Part shown: positions 8,490 through 20,347 of the stretch, one piece after another
How positions within the stretch are numbered: the stretch's first letter is position 1
Layout of the letters: each line of letters opens with the position of its first letter
Origin: Legionella londiniensis
GTDB lineage: Bacteria > Pseudomonadota > Gammaproteobacteria > Legionellales > Legionellaceae
Direction of reading: 5' to 3'
DNA: 64,000 bases
Assembly (NCBI RefSeq): GCF_001467825.1
Contig: NZ_LNYK01000001.1
Span: 62,121-126,120, forward strand
The notes under the pieces: model-generated
What the model was told of the DNA's origin: nothing
Seen by the model: the letters and a program-made list of their open reading frames with translations, nothing else
Database searches by the model: none
Program-made: the position numbers and the translations under genes

Positions 8490-8515
8490 TTATAATTATC
8501 ATTTTTTTGGTCAAT

Positions 8516-8545
8516 AAAAGGGTTAAGTCTACTTAACCCTTTTTT
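8516..8545 (+). terminator. intrinsic terminator after hflK-hflC
   Basis: AAAAGGGTTAAGT pairs with ACTTAACCCTTTT and is followed by a run of T residues. The near-perfect stem and T tract make this the clearest rho-independent terminator in the window; its symmetry would also allow action from the opposite strand. Confidence 0.85.
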
Positions 8546-8560
8546 GTTGGAGATAAAGTT

Positions 8561-8758
8561 GTGTTAATCAATTTTCTTTCGGCACTGGCTTTGGTTTTTG
8601 TATTTGAAGGCATTATGCCTTTTGCGTTCCCTGAGAAATGGAAAAAATTCTTATTGGGAATCACCTTGCAAGATGAAAAAATTTTACGCATCACCGGATT
8701 CTTCAGTATGCTTGCCGGTGTGATTTTGCTGACCATAGTTCACCAGTTTGCGGAGTAA
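8561..8758 (+). CDS. DUF2065 family small membrane protein (YjeT-like)
   Basis: A 65-residue inner membrane protein with two hydrophobic segments (about residues 2-22 and 46-63) separated by FPEKWKKFLLGITLQDEKILR, the recognisable core of the DUF2065/YjeT family. Homologues commonly sit between hflC and purA, as here, and the function is unknown. The start is GTG, preceded by GGAG at eight bases. It lies nine bases before purA, so the two are probably one transcript that begins after the hflC terminator. Confidence 0.85.
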   Translation: MLINFLSALALVFVFEGIMPFAFPEKWKKFLLGITLQDEKILRITGFFSMLAGVILLTIVHQFAE

Positions 8759-10066
<1,308 letters not shown>

Positions 10067-10097
10067 GGAATTTTGCGGATAAATTTCAAGGAGTGCA

Positions 10098-10129
10098 GCC
10101 CGTATTAATTACGGGCGTGCAGTTTTTTT
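10098..10129 (+). terminator. intrinsic terminator after purA
   Basis: GCCCGTA and TACGGGC form a perfect 7-bp stem with a five-base loop, and seven T residues follow at 10123-10129. It separates purA from the convergent sodC. Confidence 0.8.
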
Positions 10130-10138
10130 ATTGGTCAA

Positions 10139-10636
10139 TCAATTTGTTTGTTCAATGATCCCGCAAGCAATGCGCTCTCCGCCGCCGCCTAATTTTGGCG
10201 TATCGCTGTAGGTATCTCCGCCTTCATGAATAATAACAGCGTGCCCCGGCAAATCACTGGTTTTGAGACGAGGCGCCAGAGTGGGAATATTGGCACCGCC
10301 CTCTTTGGTAACGTACAGCACAGGGAGATCTCCCAAATGCCCATCTCCGTAGGGTCCTTGATGGGTATTGGTTTTTTGGGGATCAAAATGCCCGCCAGCA
10401 TCATGCCCTTCCTCACCGCAGTTGGGATGTTCATGGATATGGAAGCCGTGCAATCCTCCCGGCAAACCAACCAGATTGGGCTTGATGAGCAAACCATATT
10501 GGGAATCAGTAAATGTGACTTGCCCCAGAGGCTTCTTGCCTCCTGTCGTATACATGGTTACTGTCAATTCTGCGGCATAACATATATTGCCTCCTAAAAT
10601 TATTCCAATAAGACTTCCTGACCATTTGCCAAGCAT
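10139..10636 (-). CDS. sodC: periplasmic Cu/Zn superoxide dismutase
   Basis: Converts superoxide to peroxide and oxygen in the periplasm, protecting against host-derived oxidants. The 165-residue precursor has a signal peptide (cleavage expected after CYA at about residue 21), copper ligands in [13 protein letters not shown], zinc ligands in [10 protein letters not shown] and GDGHLGDLP, and the second copper histidine in [11 protein letters not shown]; the disulphide cysteine is in RIACGII. An ATG six codons upstream exists, but AAGGAG stands eight bases before the ATG at 10636, which I take as the start. It is an isolated gene converging on purA. Confidence 0.94.
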   Translation of the reverse strand: MLGKWSGSLIGIILGGNICYAAELTVTMYTTGGKKPLGQVTFTDSQYGLLIKPNLVGLPGGLHGFHIHEHPNCGEEGHDAGGHFDPQKTNTHQGPYGDGHLGDLPVLYVTKEGGANIPTLAPRLKTSDLPGHAVIIHEGGDTYSDTPKLGGGGERIACGIIEQTN

Positions 10637-10779
10637 TATTCTTACTCCTTTCATTGATATGGTATGCCTTTGCTAGCATAGCAGATTATCTTTTAGCGGG
10701 TGAAGCTATTACAACACTCGTTTAGTTTTATCGAGTTAAAAAATACCATGGCGGGAAAGCGTCAGCAGTAATATAGCCT

Positions 10780-11703
10780 TTAACTGCGTGAAAGTCGCGA
10801 GGATACAGAGGCTTTGGAATGGCTGTGGGTGCGAAAAAATTGCCCAATTGCGGTCAGGGGAAACATACCGACCAGCCCGCCAAGACTAACCAAAACACAT
10901 GCGATAAGCAATTCCAGGGAAGGCTTGGCAAGGCCAAATAAGATTAAAAAACCAATGGACAGGATTGGATTACCATAAGATAAGATGGTAAGTAATTTAA
11001 AATCGCCGCATTTAACACCAAAGTCCCAGAAAAAATAAGCAAGGCACTGGGTTGTAGCCCCCATAATCAAGAGAATAAGCCACTGCCCGTATTGGGGCAT
11101 GACAGCTGTTTCCAAATGAAGATGCAGAAATAAAGAGCACAAAGCGCCTAATCCACAGTAAACCCCGATAGTTTCTACGGGTGATTTGCCATAATGCCGT
11201 GCCATTAATGTATAAAGAGACCAGACTAATGCATCAAGAAAAGCAAGGGTGTAGCCCAATAAATATTGTGCGTCAAACCCCTCATTATTCTGACTGATTA
11301 AAATATAAATGCCAAAGAATCCGAGCGATGCAGCCAGCAAATGGCGGAAACTCAGCTTTTCATTGGGGAGCAGTCCTGTTAACAAAATGACCATGATCGG
11401 CCAGAGATAATTAATCAAATCCGCATGGGCTGCAGGTGCATGTTTGAAGGCTGCGATGTATAACAAATCATTACCGTAAATCCCAAGGAAGCCAACAATC
11501 CATAAAAACCAGGGTTGCTGCAAGTGAGACCATTGTCTGTGATAGGTTAATTTTGAAGCAGACAAAATAAAGCTCACCCCGAACACAATGGTGAGTGATT
11601 CAAAAACTGGAAGCGACTTGATATGAACAACAAAAGGTGCGGCAAGAGCCCAAAAAATGAGAGCACTATAACCAATGACCGTCGGGTATTTTTTAAGTGG
11701 CAT
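10780..11703 (-). CDS. EamA/DMT-family transporter (YddG-like exporter)
   Basis: An inner membrane transporter of the drug/metabolite superfamily, 307 residues, with about ten hydrophobic helices arranged as two EamA repeats. Segments such as LINYLWPIMVILLTGLLPNEK and YFFWDFGVKCGDFKLL resemble the aromatic amino-acid exporter YddG, which suggests amino-acid or related metabolite export. This is resemblance only. A basic hydrophilic tail (about residues 285-307) ends the protein. It is a single gene; no signal or operon partner is seen. Confidence 0.72.
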   Translation of the reverse strand: MPLKKYPTVIGYSALIFWALAAPFVVHIKSLPVFESLTIVFGVSFILSASKLTYHRQWSHLQQPWFLWIVGFLGIYGNDLLYIAAFKHAPAAHADLINYLWPIMVILLTGLLPNEKLSFRHLLAASLGFFGIYILISQNNEGFDAQYLLGYTLAFLDALVWSLYTLMARHYGKSPVETIGVYCGLGALCSLFLHLHLETAVMPQYGQWLILLIMGATTQCLAYFFWDFGVKCGDFKLLTILSYGNPILSIGFLILFGLAKPSLELLIACVLVSLGGLVGMFPLTAIGQFFRTHSHSKASVSSRLSRS

Positions 11704-11733
11704 TATACCGAATGATTACTAGGTTCAAAAAAC

Positions 11734-11922
11734 ATGGTAACAATCCTGAAGTTGAATAGCAAAAAAACTTCAGGGACGTTGTCTGGATCAATTGAGGAGG
11801 AAATATCTGAAGAGAATCATGTTGATGAAATTATGGTAAAAAAATATGATTCCTCTGGTAATCCGCGCGAGTATAAGTTTTTTGCAAATGGTATAAATTC
11901 AGGCAATATGAAAAAATATTGA
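11734..11922 (+). CDS. possible small hydrophilic protein
   Basis: A 62-residue open frame in the 276-base space between the DMT transporter and fadH. The product is charged, with an acidic patch (SIEEEISEENHVDE) and no hydrophobic segment. There is no clear ribosome binding site, base composition is A+T rich, and no family is recognised. It may be a short Legionella-type orphan or chance; I list it because nothing else occupies this space. Confidence 0.25.
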   Translation: MVTILKLNSKKTSGTLSGSIEEEISEENHVDEIMVKKYDSSGNPREYKFFANGINSGNMKKY

Positions 11923-11949
11923 AATTATTATTTGATGAAATGCTTTTAA

Positions 11950-14010
<2,061 letters not shown>

Positions 14011-14302
14011 TAAATCAACCATTGAAAATAATAATCGAGGATTAGGTCATAACAGGTTGATTAAAGTATGTCCTGCTAAAGTGTCTAAAATATGTCATCC
14101 GCAGGCGGAAATCTATTCGGCAAGCGGCGTGATGGGCTATCGTTGGAAATAGATTTCCGGATGCGCGTCAGTGACACAAATAAGGCATGATATGGCCAGG
14201 ATAAAATTGAAACGTCTCTACCCAACGATAAAAGACAAAATTAATTTAATGGAGTAGTACAGAGATAAAAACTAAAAAAACAGTGCATTTTGACGTGATT
14301 TT
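14011..14302. other. intergenic region between fadH and deaD
   Basis: No coding frame of note. The space holds the inverted repeat at 14096-14163 and leads to the deaD promoter. The sequence 14164-14302 is A+T rich and otherwise featureless to me; as in other cold-shock helicase genes the long leader could be regulatory, but no specific structure supports that. Confidence 0.4.
14096..14163. repeat. dispersed-type palindrome
   Basis: CATCCGCAGGCGGAAATCTATT (14096-14117) is matched by the inverted AAATAGATTTCCGGATG (14147-14163); the left arm has an extra CAGGCG insertion. The motif resembles short dispersed palindromes seen in many proteobacterial genomes. It differs in sequence from the family at 1964-2064. 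Confidence 0.55.
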
Positions 14303-14311
14303 TGCTATGAT
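14303..14311 (+). promoter_or_regulatory. extended -10 promoter of deaD
   Basis: TGCTATGAT matches the extended -10 consensus with one change. A TTGACG hexamer lies 10 bases upstream of the -10 rather than 17. The start codon is about 110 bases downstream, giving a long leader. Confidence 0.5.
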
Positions 14312-14422
14312 AGTGATCAAATTTTGTATTACTTAACCTGTTTTATTGCATGTAATCCATTCAAACAAGTCAAGTTATCAATTCTTTTGCGTTAATTGCA
14401 GATGTATTTCTCCAGGAACCTT

Positions 14423-16084
14423 ATGAATCAAGAAACAAACTCGTTCGCCTCTTTGGGCTTGTCTCAGGCATTATTGAAAGCGTTAGAAGACCTACAGTAT
14501 ATCAATCCGTCGCCTATTCAGCAGCAGACGATACCATGGCTTTTGCAAGGGAAAGATTTAATTGGTCAGGCGCAAACCGGTACGGGCAAAACCGCGGCAT
14601 TCGCTCTGCCTGTATTGCAAATGCTAGCGCCCCAGCAGCCTGATACACAAGCATTGGTTTTAGCGCCAACGCGGGAGCTCGCAATTCAGGTGGCGGAGCA
14701 GTTCGAGCGTTTGAGCGCCTATCAAAACGGTACTCGAATTGCTGTATTATGCGGCGGGCAGGAATATCGTCCACAATTAAAAAAACTGAAGGAAGGAGCA
14801 CAGATTGTTGTCGGCACTCCTGGCCGTATCCTTGACCATTTGGAACGGGGCAGCCTCAGTTTGGCCAACTTAAAAACATTTATACTGGATGAAGCTGATG
14901 AAATGTTGAGGATGGGTTTTATTGAGGATGTTGAAACCATTCTCGCAAAATTACCCGCCGCAAAACAGATGGCTTTATTTTCCGCGACGATGCCTTCTCG
15001 TATTCGGCAAATTGCCAATCAGTATCTCAAAAATCCTGTTTCTATAGAAATCCGTATGGAAACCGCGACCGTAAAAAGCATCGAGCAGCGTTTTTTATTT
15101 GCGCAGCAGGCGCAAAAGCCAGAGGCATTGCTGCGCGTTCTTGCTGTTGAGGCATATCAGAGCGTCATTGTATTCGTGCGAACCAAAACGAGCGCTGATA
15201 TAGTTGCAGAATTGCTGCAACAATATGGGCATCGAGCTATGGCCATTCATGGCGATTTAACTCAGGCTTTGCGTGAGCGGATCATCAGCCAGTTTAAACA
15301 GGGCACAATTGATGTACTGGTAGCCACTGATGTTGCGGCAAGAGGGCTGGATGTCGACCGGGTAACCCATGTGATTAATTACGATATCGCCCAGGACTGT
15401 GAAACCTATGTGCATCGGATTGGCCGCACCGGGCGCGCAGGCCGAAGTGGTGTTGCCGTTTTATTTGTGACGCCGAAAGAAGGCAGGTTGCTGAATTTGA
15501 TTGAACGGCATACCCGCCAGCGCATTCAAAAAATTGCCATGCCCAGCGATCAGGCTATTCACGCCGCAAGAAAAGAGCGATTTCTCAGTGAAATCAGCGC
15601 GCGTTTGCAGCATGAAAATAAGCCTGCTTATCAAAAGATGCTTGAGGAATACCTAAAAGACAATCCACACGTTTCAGCCCTTGAAGTTGCGGCGGCCTTG
15701 GCACTGCAATTGAATCAGGATAAATCCTTCTATTCCCAGCTCGCTTTTTCCGCGTCTCCCGAACCTGTAACAGAAGGCCATAAAAAAAAGCGCGGGAAAC
15801 ATGAGTTTAAAAAAGAAAAAGAGCCCAAGGCCAGTCATGCGGATTATCCCCGGGAATTATACCAGCTTGATGTTGGGCGAGTTCATGGCGTGAAAGCTGG
15901 TAATATTGTTGGCGCAATAGCCAACGAGACAGGATTGCAAAGCCGTTATATTACCGAATTGAAAATTCACGATCATTACTCAACAGTATGCCTGCCTTCC
16001 GGCATGCCCAAAGACATTATGCGTGAATTGAATAAGGCCTGGGTATGCGGCCGGCAATTAAACCTGACTTCCCTTGGCGTTTGA
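14423..16084 (+). CDS. deaD: DEAD-box ATP-dependent RNA helicase
   Basis: Unwinds RNA in ribosome assembly and mRNA decay, with a typical role at low temperature. The 553-residue protein carries the Q motif (FASLGLS to NPSPIQQQTIP), Walker A AQTGTGKT (residues 49-56), PTRELA, DEADEML, SAT, and HRIGRTGRAGRSG. After a charged linker (KKKRGKHEFKKEKEPK) the C-terminus has a DbpA/CsdA RNA-binding fold, YQLDVGRVHGVKAGNIVGA. This tail separates DeaD from RhlE/SrmB. The ATG at 14423 with AGGA six bases before it is preferred over one nine codons upstream. Confidence 0.93.
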   Translation: MNQETNSFASLGLSQALLKALEDLQYINPSPIQQQTIPWLLQGKDLIGQAQTGTGKTAAFALPVLQMLAPQQPDTQALVLAPTRELAIQVAEQFERLSAYQNGTRIAVLCGGQEYRPQLKKLKEGAQIVVGTPGRILDHLERGSLSLANLKTFILDEADEMLRMGFIEDVETILAKLPAAKQMALFSATMPSRIRQIANQYLKNPVSIEIRMETATVKSIEQRFLFAQQAQKPEALLRVLAVEAYQSVIVFVRTKTSADIVAELLQQYGHRAMAIHGDLTQALRERIISQFKQGTIDVLVATDVAARGLDVDRVTHVINYDIAQDCETYVHRIGRTGRAGRSGVAVLFVTPKEGRLLNLIERHTRQRIQKIAMPSDQAIHAARKERFLSEISARLQHENKPAYQKMLEEYLKDNPHVSALEVAAALALQLNQDKSFYSQLAFSASPEPVTEGHKKKRGKHEFKKEKEPKASHADYPRELYQLDVGRVHGVKAGNIVGAIANETGLQSRYITELKIHDHYSTVCLPSGMPKDIMRELNKAWVCGRQLNLTSLGV

Positions 16085-16099
16085 CGCGAGAGGACTTGT

Positions 16100-16154
16100 T
16101 TTTTTTCCATCATCTATTTAGTCTTATGCCACAGCAAATAATGATGGAAAAAAA
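16100..16154 (+). promoter_or_regulatory. perfect 14-bp inverted repeat over the VgrG start
   Basis: TTTTTTTCCATCAT (16100-16113) is the exact reverse complement of ATGATGGAAAAAAA (16141-16154). The right arm includes the only Shine-Dalgarno-like bases (GGA) and the first base of the VgrG start codon. If transcribed with deaD, the RNA would fold the translation start into a stem. Its loop is 27 bases. It could also act as a weak transcription barrier after deaD. Confidence 0.5.
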
Positions 16155-18142
16155 TGACTGCTGGCAAAAGTCCAAAATTCGTTTTAAAAACTGGCTCCCA
16201 CCTATGGAATGTGACAAGTTTTACAATCAAAAACCTCGGTATTTCACGGGAATATGAGATTCATTTAATCATCCAGGACGAAGACGTGCCAAGGCTTATA
16301 AACCAGCCTGCCTCGTTGCATGTGGATGCGCATATCTTCCATGGATTTATTGTCTCGCAACAAGTTTCCCATTCCGAACAAATTGTTAGGACAAGTATTC
16401 AGCTTGTATCTCCGCTCAAGTATTACTTGAGTCACAGCCATACTCAAATTTTTAAAGAACAGCACCTGCCGTCCATAATCCGTAAATTATTGGTGAATGC
16501 CGGCTTAACGGAAGGAGCGCAGTTTGAATTGCGCCTGAAATCCGAAGCGAAGGATTGGTGGTTTTATCAGGACAATGAATCAACCTTATTGTTTTTAAGG
16601 CGTATTTTAGCTGCTCATTGTCTTTATTACAGCTATCAGCAAACTGAGGATCATGCGCGTTGTATTATTGCCGATTCGTTAGAAACGTTGCTTCCTGCCG
16701 GGTTAATCGCCTTAAAACTGCAGCCTCATTCAGGCTTTGCCCGCCAGGAGGGAATATCGGTTCTGACTTTTAAACAACATCTTTGTACCGGCACAGTAAC
16801 CAGGAGAAATTTTGCAGCACAATCAGCAAACTATACAACAAAAGAGGCATCCTCAGCATGTAAGCCTGCTCTGGGAAAATATGAAACCAATGGCTATTCG
16901 CCTTCTCAGGGCGCGATTGTAAAACAGGCAATGCTTGATGAAGCGGCAAGGCAAGTAACCCTGCAAATATCAGGCATGCCGCTCTTGCCGGGTCATGAGG
17001 TGAATGTAGAATCTGATGAATTCAATGGAAGAGTCCGAGTCTGCGCTTTAGAGATTAGAGGTTTTCAGGAGAAAGTCAAAGGTGTGCAGAAAATAGAGGA
17101 ACATCTGAGTTTCCATGAGGAAAGATTGCATACAAAAGCTGTGCTGTCTCCTTTTTTTTCAGGCCTTGCGCCGATATCAAATCAGATTGAATCAGTAAAA
17201 ACAAAATTTGATACAGCACAAATCGAGCATCGGCCGGGAATATATCCTGATATTTCAGAGACGGGTAGTTATCATATCCGCCTGCATCAGGACATAATGG
17301 CCCATGGCGACGGTAAGCGATTGCGCAATGAAAAAACCAAAGCCTCGCCATGGGTGCGTGCAGCTTCATATTTTGCCGGTAACCATTATGGATTTAATTT
17401 TCCCTTATATGATGAAAGTGAAGCGCTTATCGCTTATGAAAATGGAAATATGCAGAGTCCTGTCCTTATTGGCGCTCTGTCAAACTCAGATTGCCCTTCT
17501 GTTGTGACTTCGGCAAATCCTGATGAGAAAATGATTGCCACAAGGGCAGGCAACCAGCTTAAATGGCTTGAAAGCGGGCAGGAAAATTCAGTTGAACTGA
17601 GCAGCAAGCTGCAAAAGAATCGACTGTCTATAAAAGAACAGGGAGGAAGCAAGGAGATAACCCTTGAATCCCAAGAGGGATCGCTAAGCCTGTATACCGC
17701 CAATGTATTGAACATAAATACCAGCCAAAATTATCAAAAATATGCCAAGAATATGCTGCGCTTATGGGGCAGGGGCGATTTAAATGGGTCATCGACAAAT
17801 ATTGTATTTAAAGCCCAGGAATCCTTAAGTCTCTCTTCTGATCAAGATGCTTCTTTTCATGCGCCGACGCAATCCTTGCAAGCTCAGAAAAAAATTAAGA
17901 GTAAAAGCGTTGGCTCGACCGTTTTAAAAGCAGGACAAAACCTTCGTTTTTCCTGTAGCCGCGGCAACCAGAGCTTGCAGGCGCATCAGGGAAATATTTT
18001 TATAGCGGCGGACACTTCTTTAACAATAAAAACCGGCAATGCCTCTCTCCTTGTTACATCAAATTCCATGCGGTTACATACTGGCGGGAACCTCATGATT
18101 CATGCCCTGGCTACATCGGGCCTTGAGCCTTTTGAAACTTGA
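16154..18142 (+). CDS. VgrG-like phage-tail spike protein
   Basis: Homologue of the trimeric spike (gp27/gp5 type) that tips type VI secretion and related contractile systems. The 662-residue protein has an N-terminal gp27-like part (FTIKNLGISREYEIHL, LVSPLKYYLSHSHTQIF, and the WWFYQDNESTLLFLRRIL segment near residue 135), the gp5 OB-fold hallmark AYENGNMQSPVLIGALSN near residue 430, and a repetitive beta-strand C-terminus expected to form the needle. No other secretion gene (tssB/C, hcp, clpV, PAAR, baseplate) lies in the window, so it is an orphan here. Initiation is weak and overlapped by a hairpin. Being an inactive or prophage-derived relic is possible, though the frame is intact. Confidence 0.8.
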   Translation: MTAGKSPKFVLKTGSHLWNVTSFTIKNLGISREYEIHLIIQDEDVPRLINQPASLHVDAHIFHGFIVSQQVSHSEQIVRTSIQLVSPLKYYLSHSHTQIFKEQHLPSIIRKLLVNAGLTEGAQFELRLKSEAKDWWFYQDNESTLLFLRRILAAHCLYYSYQQTEDHARCIIADSLETLLPAGLIALKLQPHSGFARQEGISVLTFKQHLCTGTVTRRNFAAQSANYTTKEASSACKPALGKYETNGYSPSQGAIVKQAMLDEAARQVTLQISGMPLLPGHEVNVESDEFNGRVRVCALEIRGFQEKVKGVQKIEEHLSFHEERLHTKAVLSPFFSGLAPISNQIESVKTKFDTAQIEHRPGIYPDISETGSYHIRLHQDIMAHGDGKRLRNEKTKASPWVRAASYFAGNHYGFNFPLYDESEALIAYENGNMQSPVLIGALSNSDCPSVVTSANPDEKMIATRAGNQLKWLESGQENSVELSSKLQKNRLSIKEQGGSKEITLESQEGSLSLYTANVLNINTSQNYQKYAKNMLRLWGRGDLNGSSTNIVFKAQESLSLSSDQDASFHAPTQSLQAQKKIKSKSVGSTVLKAGQNLRFSCSRGNQSLQAHQGNIFIAADTSLTIKTGNASLLVTSNSMRLHTGGNLMIHALATSGLEPFET

Positions 18143-18224
18143 TTTGTTTTAAAATAATATCATTATCTTCCAATGGCTCGGGTTCACGTTTATAATTTTT
18201 CTTTAAACTATTTTAAGGATAAGC

Positions 18225-19154
18225 ATGAAAATTTTCAGTGCTTTAGCCGGTCTTTTTTTCTCCGGGTGTGTTATTGCAACGCCATTAAATAATCTTGTCG
18301 TTTTTGGAGATAGTCTTTCTGATAACGGTAACCTTTATGAATATATGAAACGGCAATTGCCTGTTTCTCCTCCCTATTACTCTGGGCGGTTCAGCAATGG
18401 GCCTGTTTGGATTGAACTGGTGGCCAAGAATTATTATCCCAATGATACAGGCAGCCATTTACAGGATTATGCATTTGGCGGAGCCGGTGTTCTTGGCGAA
18501 GGAGAAGATTCTGACGATTCCTTGTTTACCCTGCAAAGCGAAATTGAAAGCTACCTGCTTGCCCATCAAGACAAGGCAGATGAGCAGAGCTTATTTGTGG
18601 TATGGATAGGAGCCAATAATTATCTGGCTATCCCAGACGATTGGGAGGCAGCGATCAAACGCGTCAACTCTGGCATAAAATCCAGCCTGGCCAAGCTTGC
18701 CAATAAAGGGGCAAAGCATATTCTCGTTGTAAACCTTCCTGATTTGGGGCGCACGCCGATTGCGCGGGATTTCGAGGCAATTGAAGTCCTGACTGCTTAT
18801 TCAAAGCGGCATAATGCGGTTTTAGCACAAGAAATCGAGCATTTACAAAGCCTCTACCCTGATGTCCAATGGGTTTATCTTGATGTAGATAAAATCCTTG
18901 GCGACGTTTTCACCGAGCCGGAAAAATATGGGTTTACCAACATTACAGATACCTGCTATGAGGCGCTTATGGATGAACCTTCTGGCCAGGAAACCATACT
19001 GCGCATGGTTTCTCGGGTGAAGCCAAAAATTGAAGCCGATGCTTGCACCGGTTATCTCTTTTTTGATCCAGTCCATCCTACCGCACCGGCTCATCAGATC
19101 ATGGCAGAAAAAGCAAAAGAAATTCTTGCCCGCGCCGGAATTGAGTTTAAATAG
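18225..19154 (+). CDS. plaA: GDSL lysophospholipase A (PlaA-like)
   Basis: Secreted serine esterase that removes the remaining acyl chain from lysophospholipids; in Legionella pneumophila PlaA is a type II secretion substrate. The 309-residue precursor has a signal peptide ending about ALA/T at residue 18, block I VVFGDSLSDNGN with nucleophile S30, block III WIGANNY, and block V FFDPVHPT with catalytic D281 and H284. Length and motifs fit PlaA/PlaC/PlaD; the closest by eye is PlaA. A FSGC sequence at residues 12-15 resembles a lipobox but has Phe at -3, so lipidation is unlikely. Gene is monocistronic, 82 bases after VgrG. Confidence 0.85.
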   Translation: MKIFSALAGLFFSGCVIATPLNNLVVFGDSLSDNGNLYEYMKRQLPVSPPYYSGRFSNGPVWIELVAKNYYPNDTGSHLQDYAFGGAGVLGEGEDSDDSLFTLQSEIESYLLAHQDKADEQSLFVVWIGANNYLAIPDDWEAAIKRVNSGIKSSLAKLANKGAKHILVVNLPDLGRTPIARDFEAIEVLTAYSKRHNAVLAQEIEHLQSLYPDVQWVYLDVDKILGDVFTEPEKYGFTNITDTCYEALMDEPSGQETILRMVSRVKPKIEADACTGYLFFDPVHPTAPAHQIMAEKAKEILARAGIEFK

Positions 19155-19198
19155 ATAGATTGAATTTTTTTGTAAATGTTCGCTTTTATCGTGTCACT

Positions 19199-19232
19199 CC
19201 AGAGCAAGCCGATGCTGATTCGCTTGCTCTGG
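19199..19232. terminator. hairpin between convergent plaA and djlA
   Basis: CCAGAGCAAGC and GCTTGCTCTGG form a perfect 11-bp stem with a 12-base loop. It lies 45 bases after plaA and 32 bases beyond the djlA stop on the other strand. There is no T tract, so it is a bidirectional barrier at best. Confidence 0.45.
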
Positions 19233-19263
19233 ATGGCGGCGGGCGAAGTGAGCTGTTTTTGAT

Positions 19264-20175
19264 TTATTTCCATCCTTTGCTCTTACAAATTTGCTCATAA
19301 GCTTTTTGAATTTTTTGCGTTTTTTCGTTTGCTTTTTTAATCATTTCCGCTGATAGCCCCTGTGCGATTAATTTATCAGGATGGTGGCGGCTAATCATCT
19401 TGCGGTAGGCGCGCTTGACTTCTTTCTCACTGCTCGCGGGACTCGTTTCCAGGAGGGCGTATGCCTGGGCTAGCGTGCTTTCTGAGGCTTGTTGCTTTCG
19501 CTGAGAATGATAATAACGATTGCCGGATTGGTAGCCTCTAGATTCATTCCCATAGTGAGGCCTGTATTGGAAAAAATCTTCATAGAATCGATATTGGTCA
19601 TAGAGGGGCGCAAAACCTAATGATTTGAGTATGACATTCAAAGATTGAATTTTGTTTTCCGTTAATCCGTCTATTTGAGCCGCTCGATATTGAACATCAA
19701 TGAATATTCTCAGCAGTTCGGGGTTATCCCGGGTAATCATTCTGAGTTTTATCAGCATTTCTACCAGGTTAAAGTTGGTTTTTTTCCCTTGATTAAAGTT
19801 GTGGATGGCTTCTTTTTTCTGTTTGGAGTTAAGACGCAATTCATGCATCAACATTTTTGCAAGGCGAATTTCCTCTTCGGAAACCCTTCCATCTGACTTG
19901 GAAACATGGCCTAAAATGGAAAAAACCGCTTCAATAAAAACAGCTTTTATATCCTGATTTGTTTCTATGTGATAGGGCCAAAAAGGATTGGTAAAATGCT
20001 CTGTAAGGCCCTTGTCAAAAAAATTACCAATAAGAATGCCAACCAAAGCCCCCACAGGGCCTGCAATGAGAAAGCCTAAAAATGCGCCGATCAGTTTCCC
20101 CCACCATGCCTGGGTGAGAAAAAACTGGCGTAAGTTCATCATGTATTTATGTGTTCCCAGGTAATTTTTTTTCAT
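19264..20175 (-). CDS. djlA: DnaJ-like membrane co-chaperone DjlA
   Basis: Membrane-anchored type III DnaJ protein that stimulates DnaK. The 303-residue protein has one N-terminal membrane segment with repeated glycines (LIGAFLGFLIAGPVGALVG), a TerB-like helical domain (residues about 75-205; SKSDGRVSEEEIRLAKMLM), a linker rich in Tyr, Arg and Gln, and a C-terminal J domain with the HPD motif in RHHPDKLIAQG. The start is uncertain: ATG at 20175 has no Shine-Dalgarno, and ATGs at 20142/20139 lie just before the membrane helix and follow a GGGA at about twelve bases. It is divergent from waaA. Confidence 0.9.
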   Translation of the reverse strand: MKKNYLGTHKYMMNLRQFFLTQAWWGKLIGAFLGFLIAGPVGALVGILIGNFFDKGLTEHFTNPFWPYHIETNQDIKAVFIEAVFSILGHVSKSDGRVSEEEIRLAKMLMHELRLNSKQKKEAIHNFNQGKKTNFNLVEMLIKLRMITRDNPELLRIFIDVQYRAAQIDGLTENKIQSLNVILKSLGFAPLYDQYRFYEDFFQYRPHYGNESRGYQSGNRYYHSQRKQQASESTLAQAYALLETSPASSEKEVKRAYRKMISRHHPDKLIAQGLSAEMIKKANEKTQKIQKAYEQICKSKGWK

Positions 20176-20283
20176 AAGTAAACAAAGCGCTTAATCTTTT
20201 TTCCGAAGTAACGCTTATCCTTAATCATATTCTAGCGGTAAATCTCTTTTTTTATACAAGATATGCTAATATTTGACAAAAAA

Positions 20284-20311
20284 TTGACAATTAAAAGACT
20301 TAAAATAGAAT
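20284..20311 (+). promoter_or_regulatory. sigma-70 promoter of waaA
   Basis: TTGACA (20284-20289) and TAGAAT (20306-20311) are 16 bases apart, about 37 bases before the waaA start. A second perfect TTGACA at 20273-20278 forms an 11-base tandem repeat with the first; its spacing to any -10 is poor. Confidence 0.75.
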
Positions 20312-20347
20312 AGAAAAGCTTTTCAGCCAAATGAGAACCCATTGCTT

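Noticed and set aside
16154-18142. Reading the VgrG gene as proof of a type VI secretion locus
   Set aside because: No other structural or effector gene of such a system is in the window; only the orphan is supported.
18225-18290. Lipoprotein signal in PlaA (FSGC)
   Set aside because: The residue at -3 is Phe, unlike a lipobox, and an ordinary signal-peptidase site follows at residue 18.
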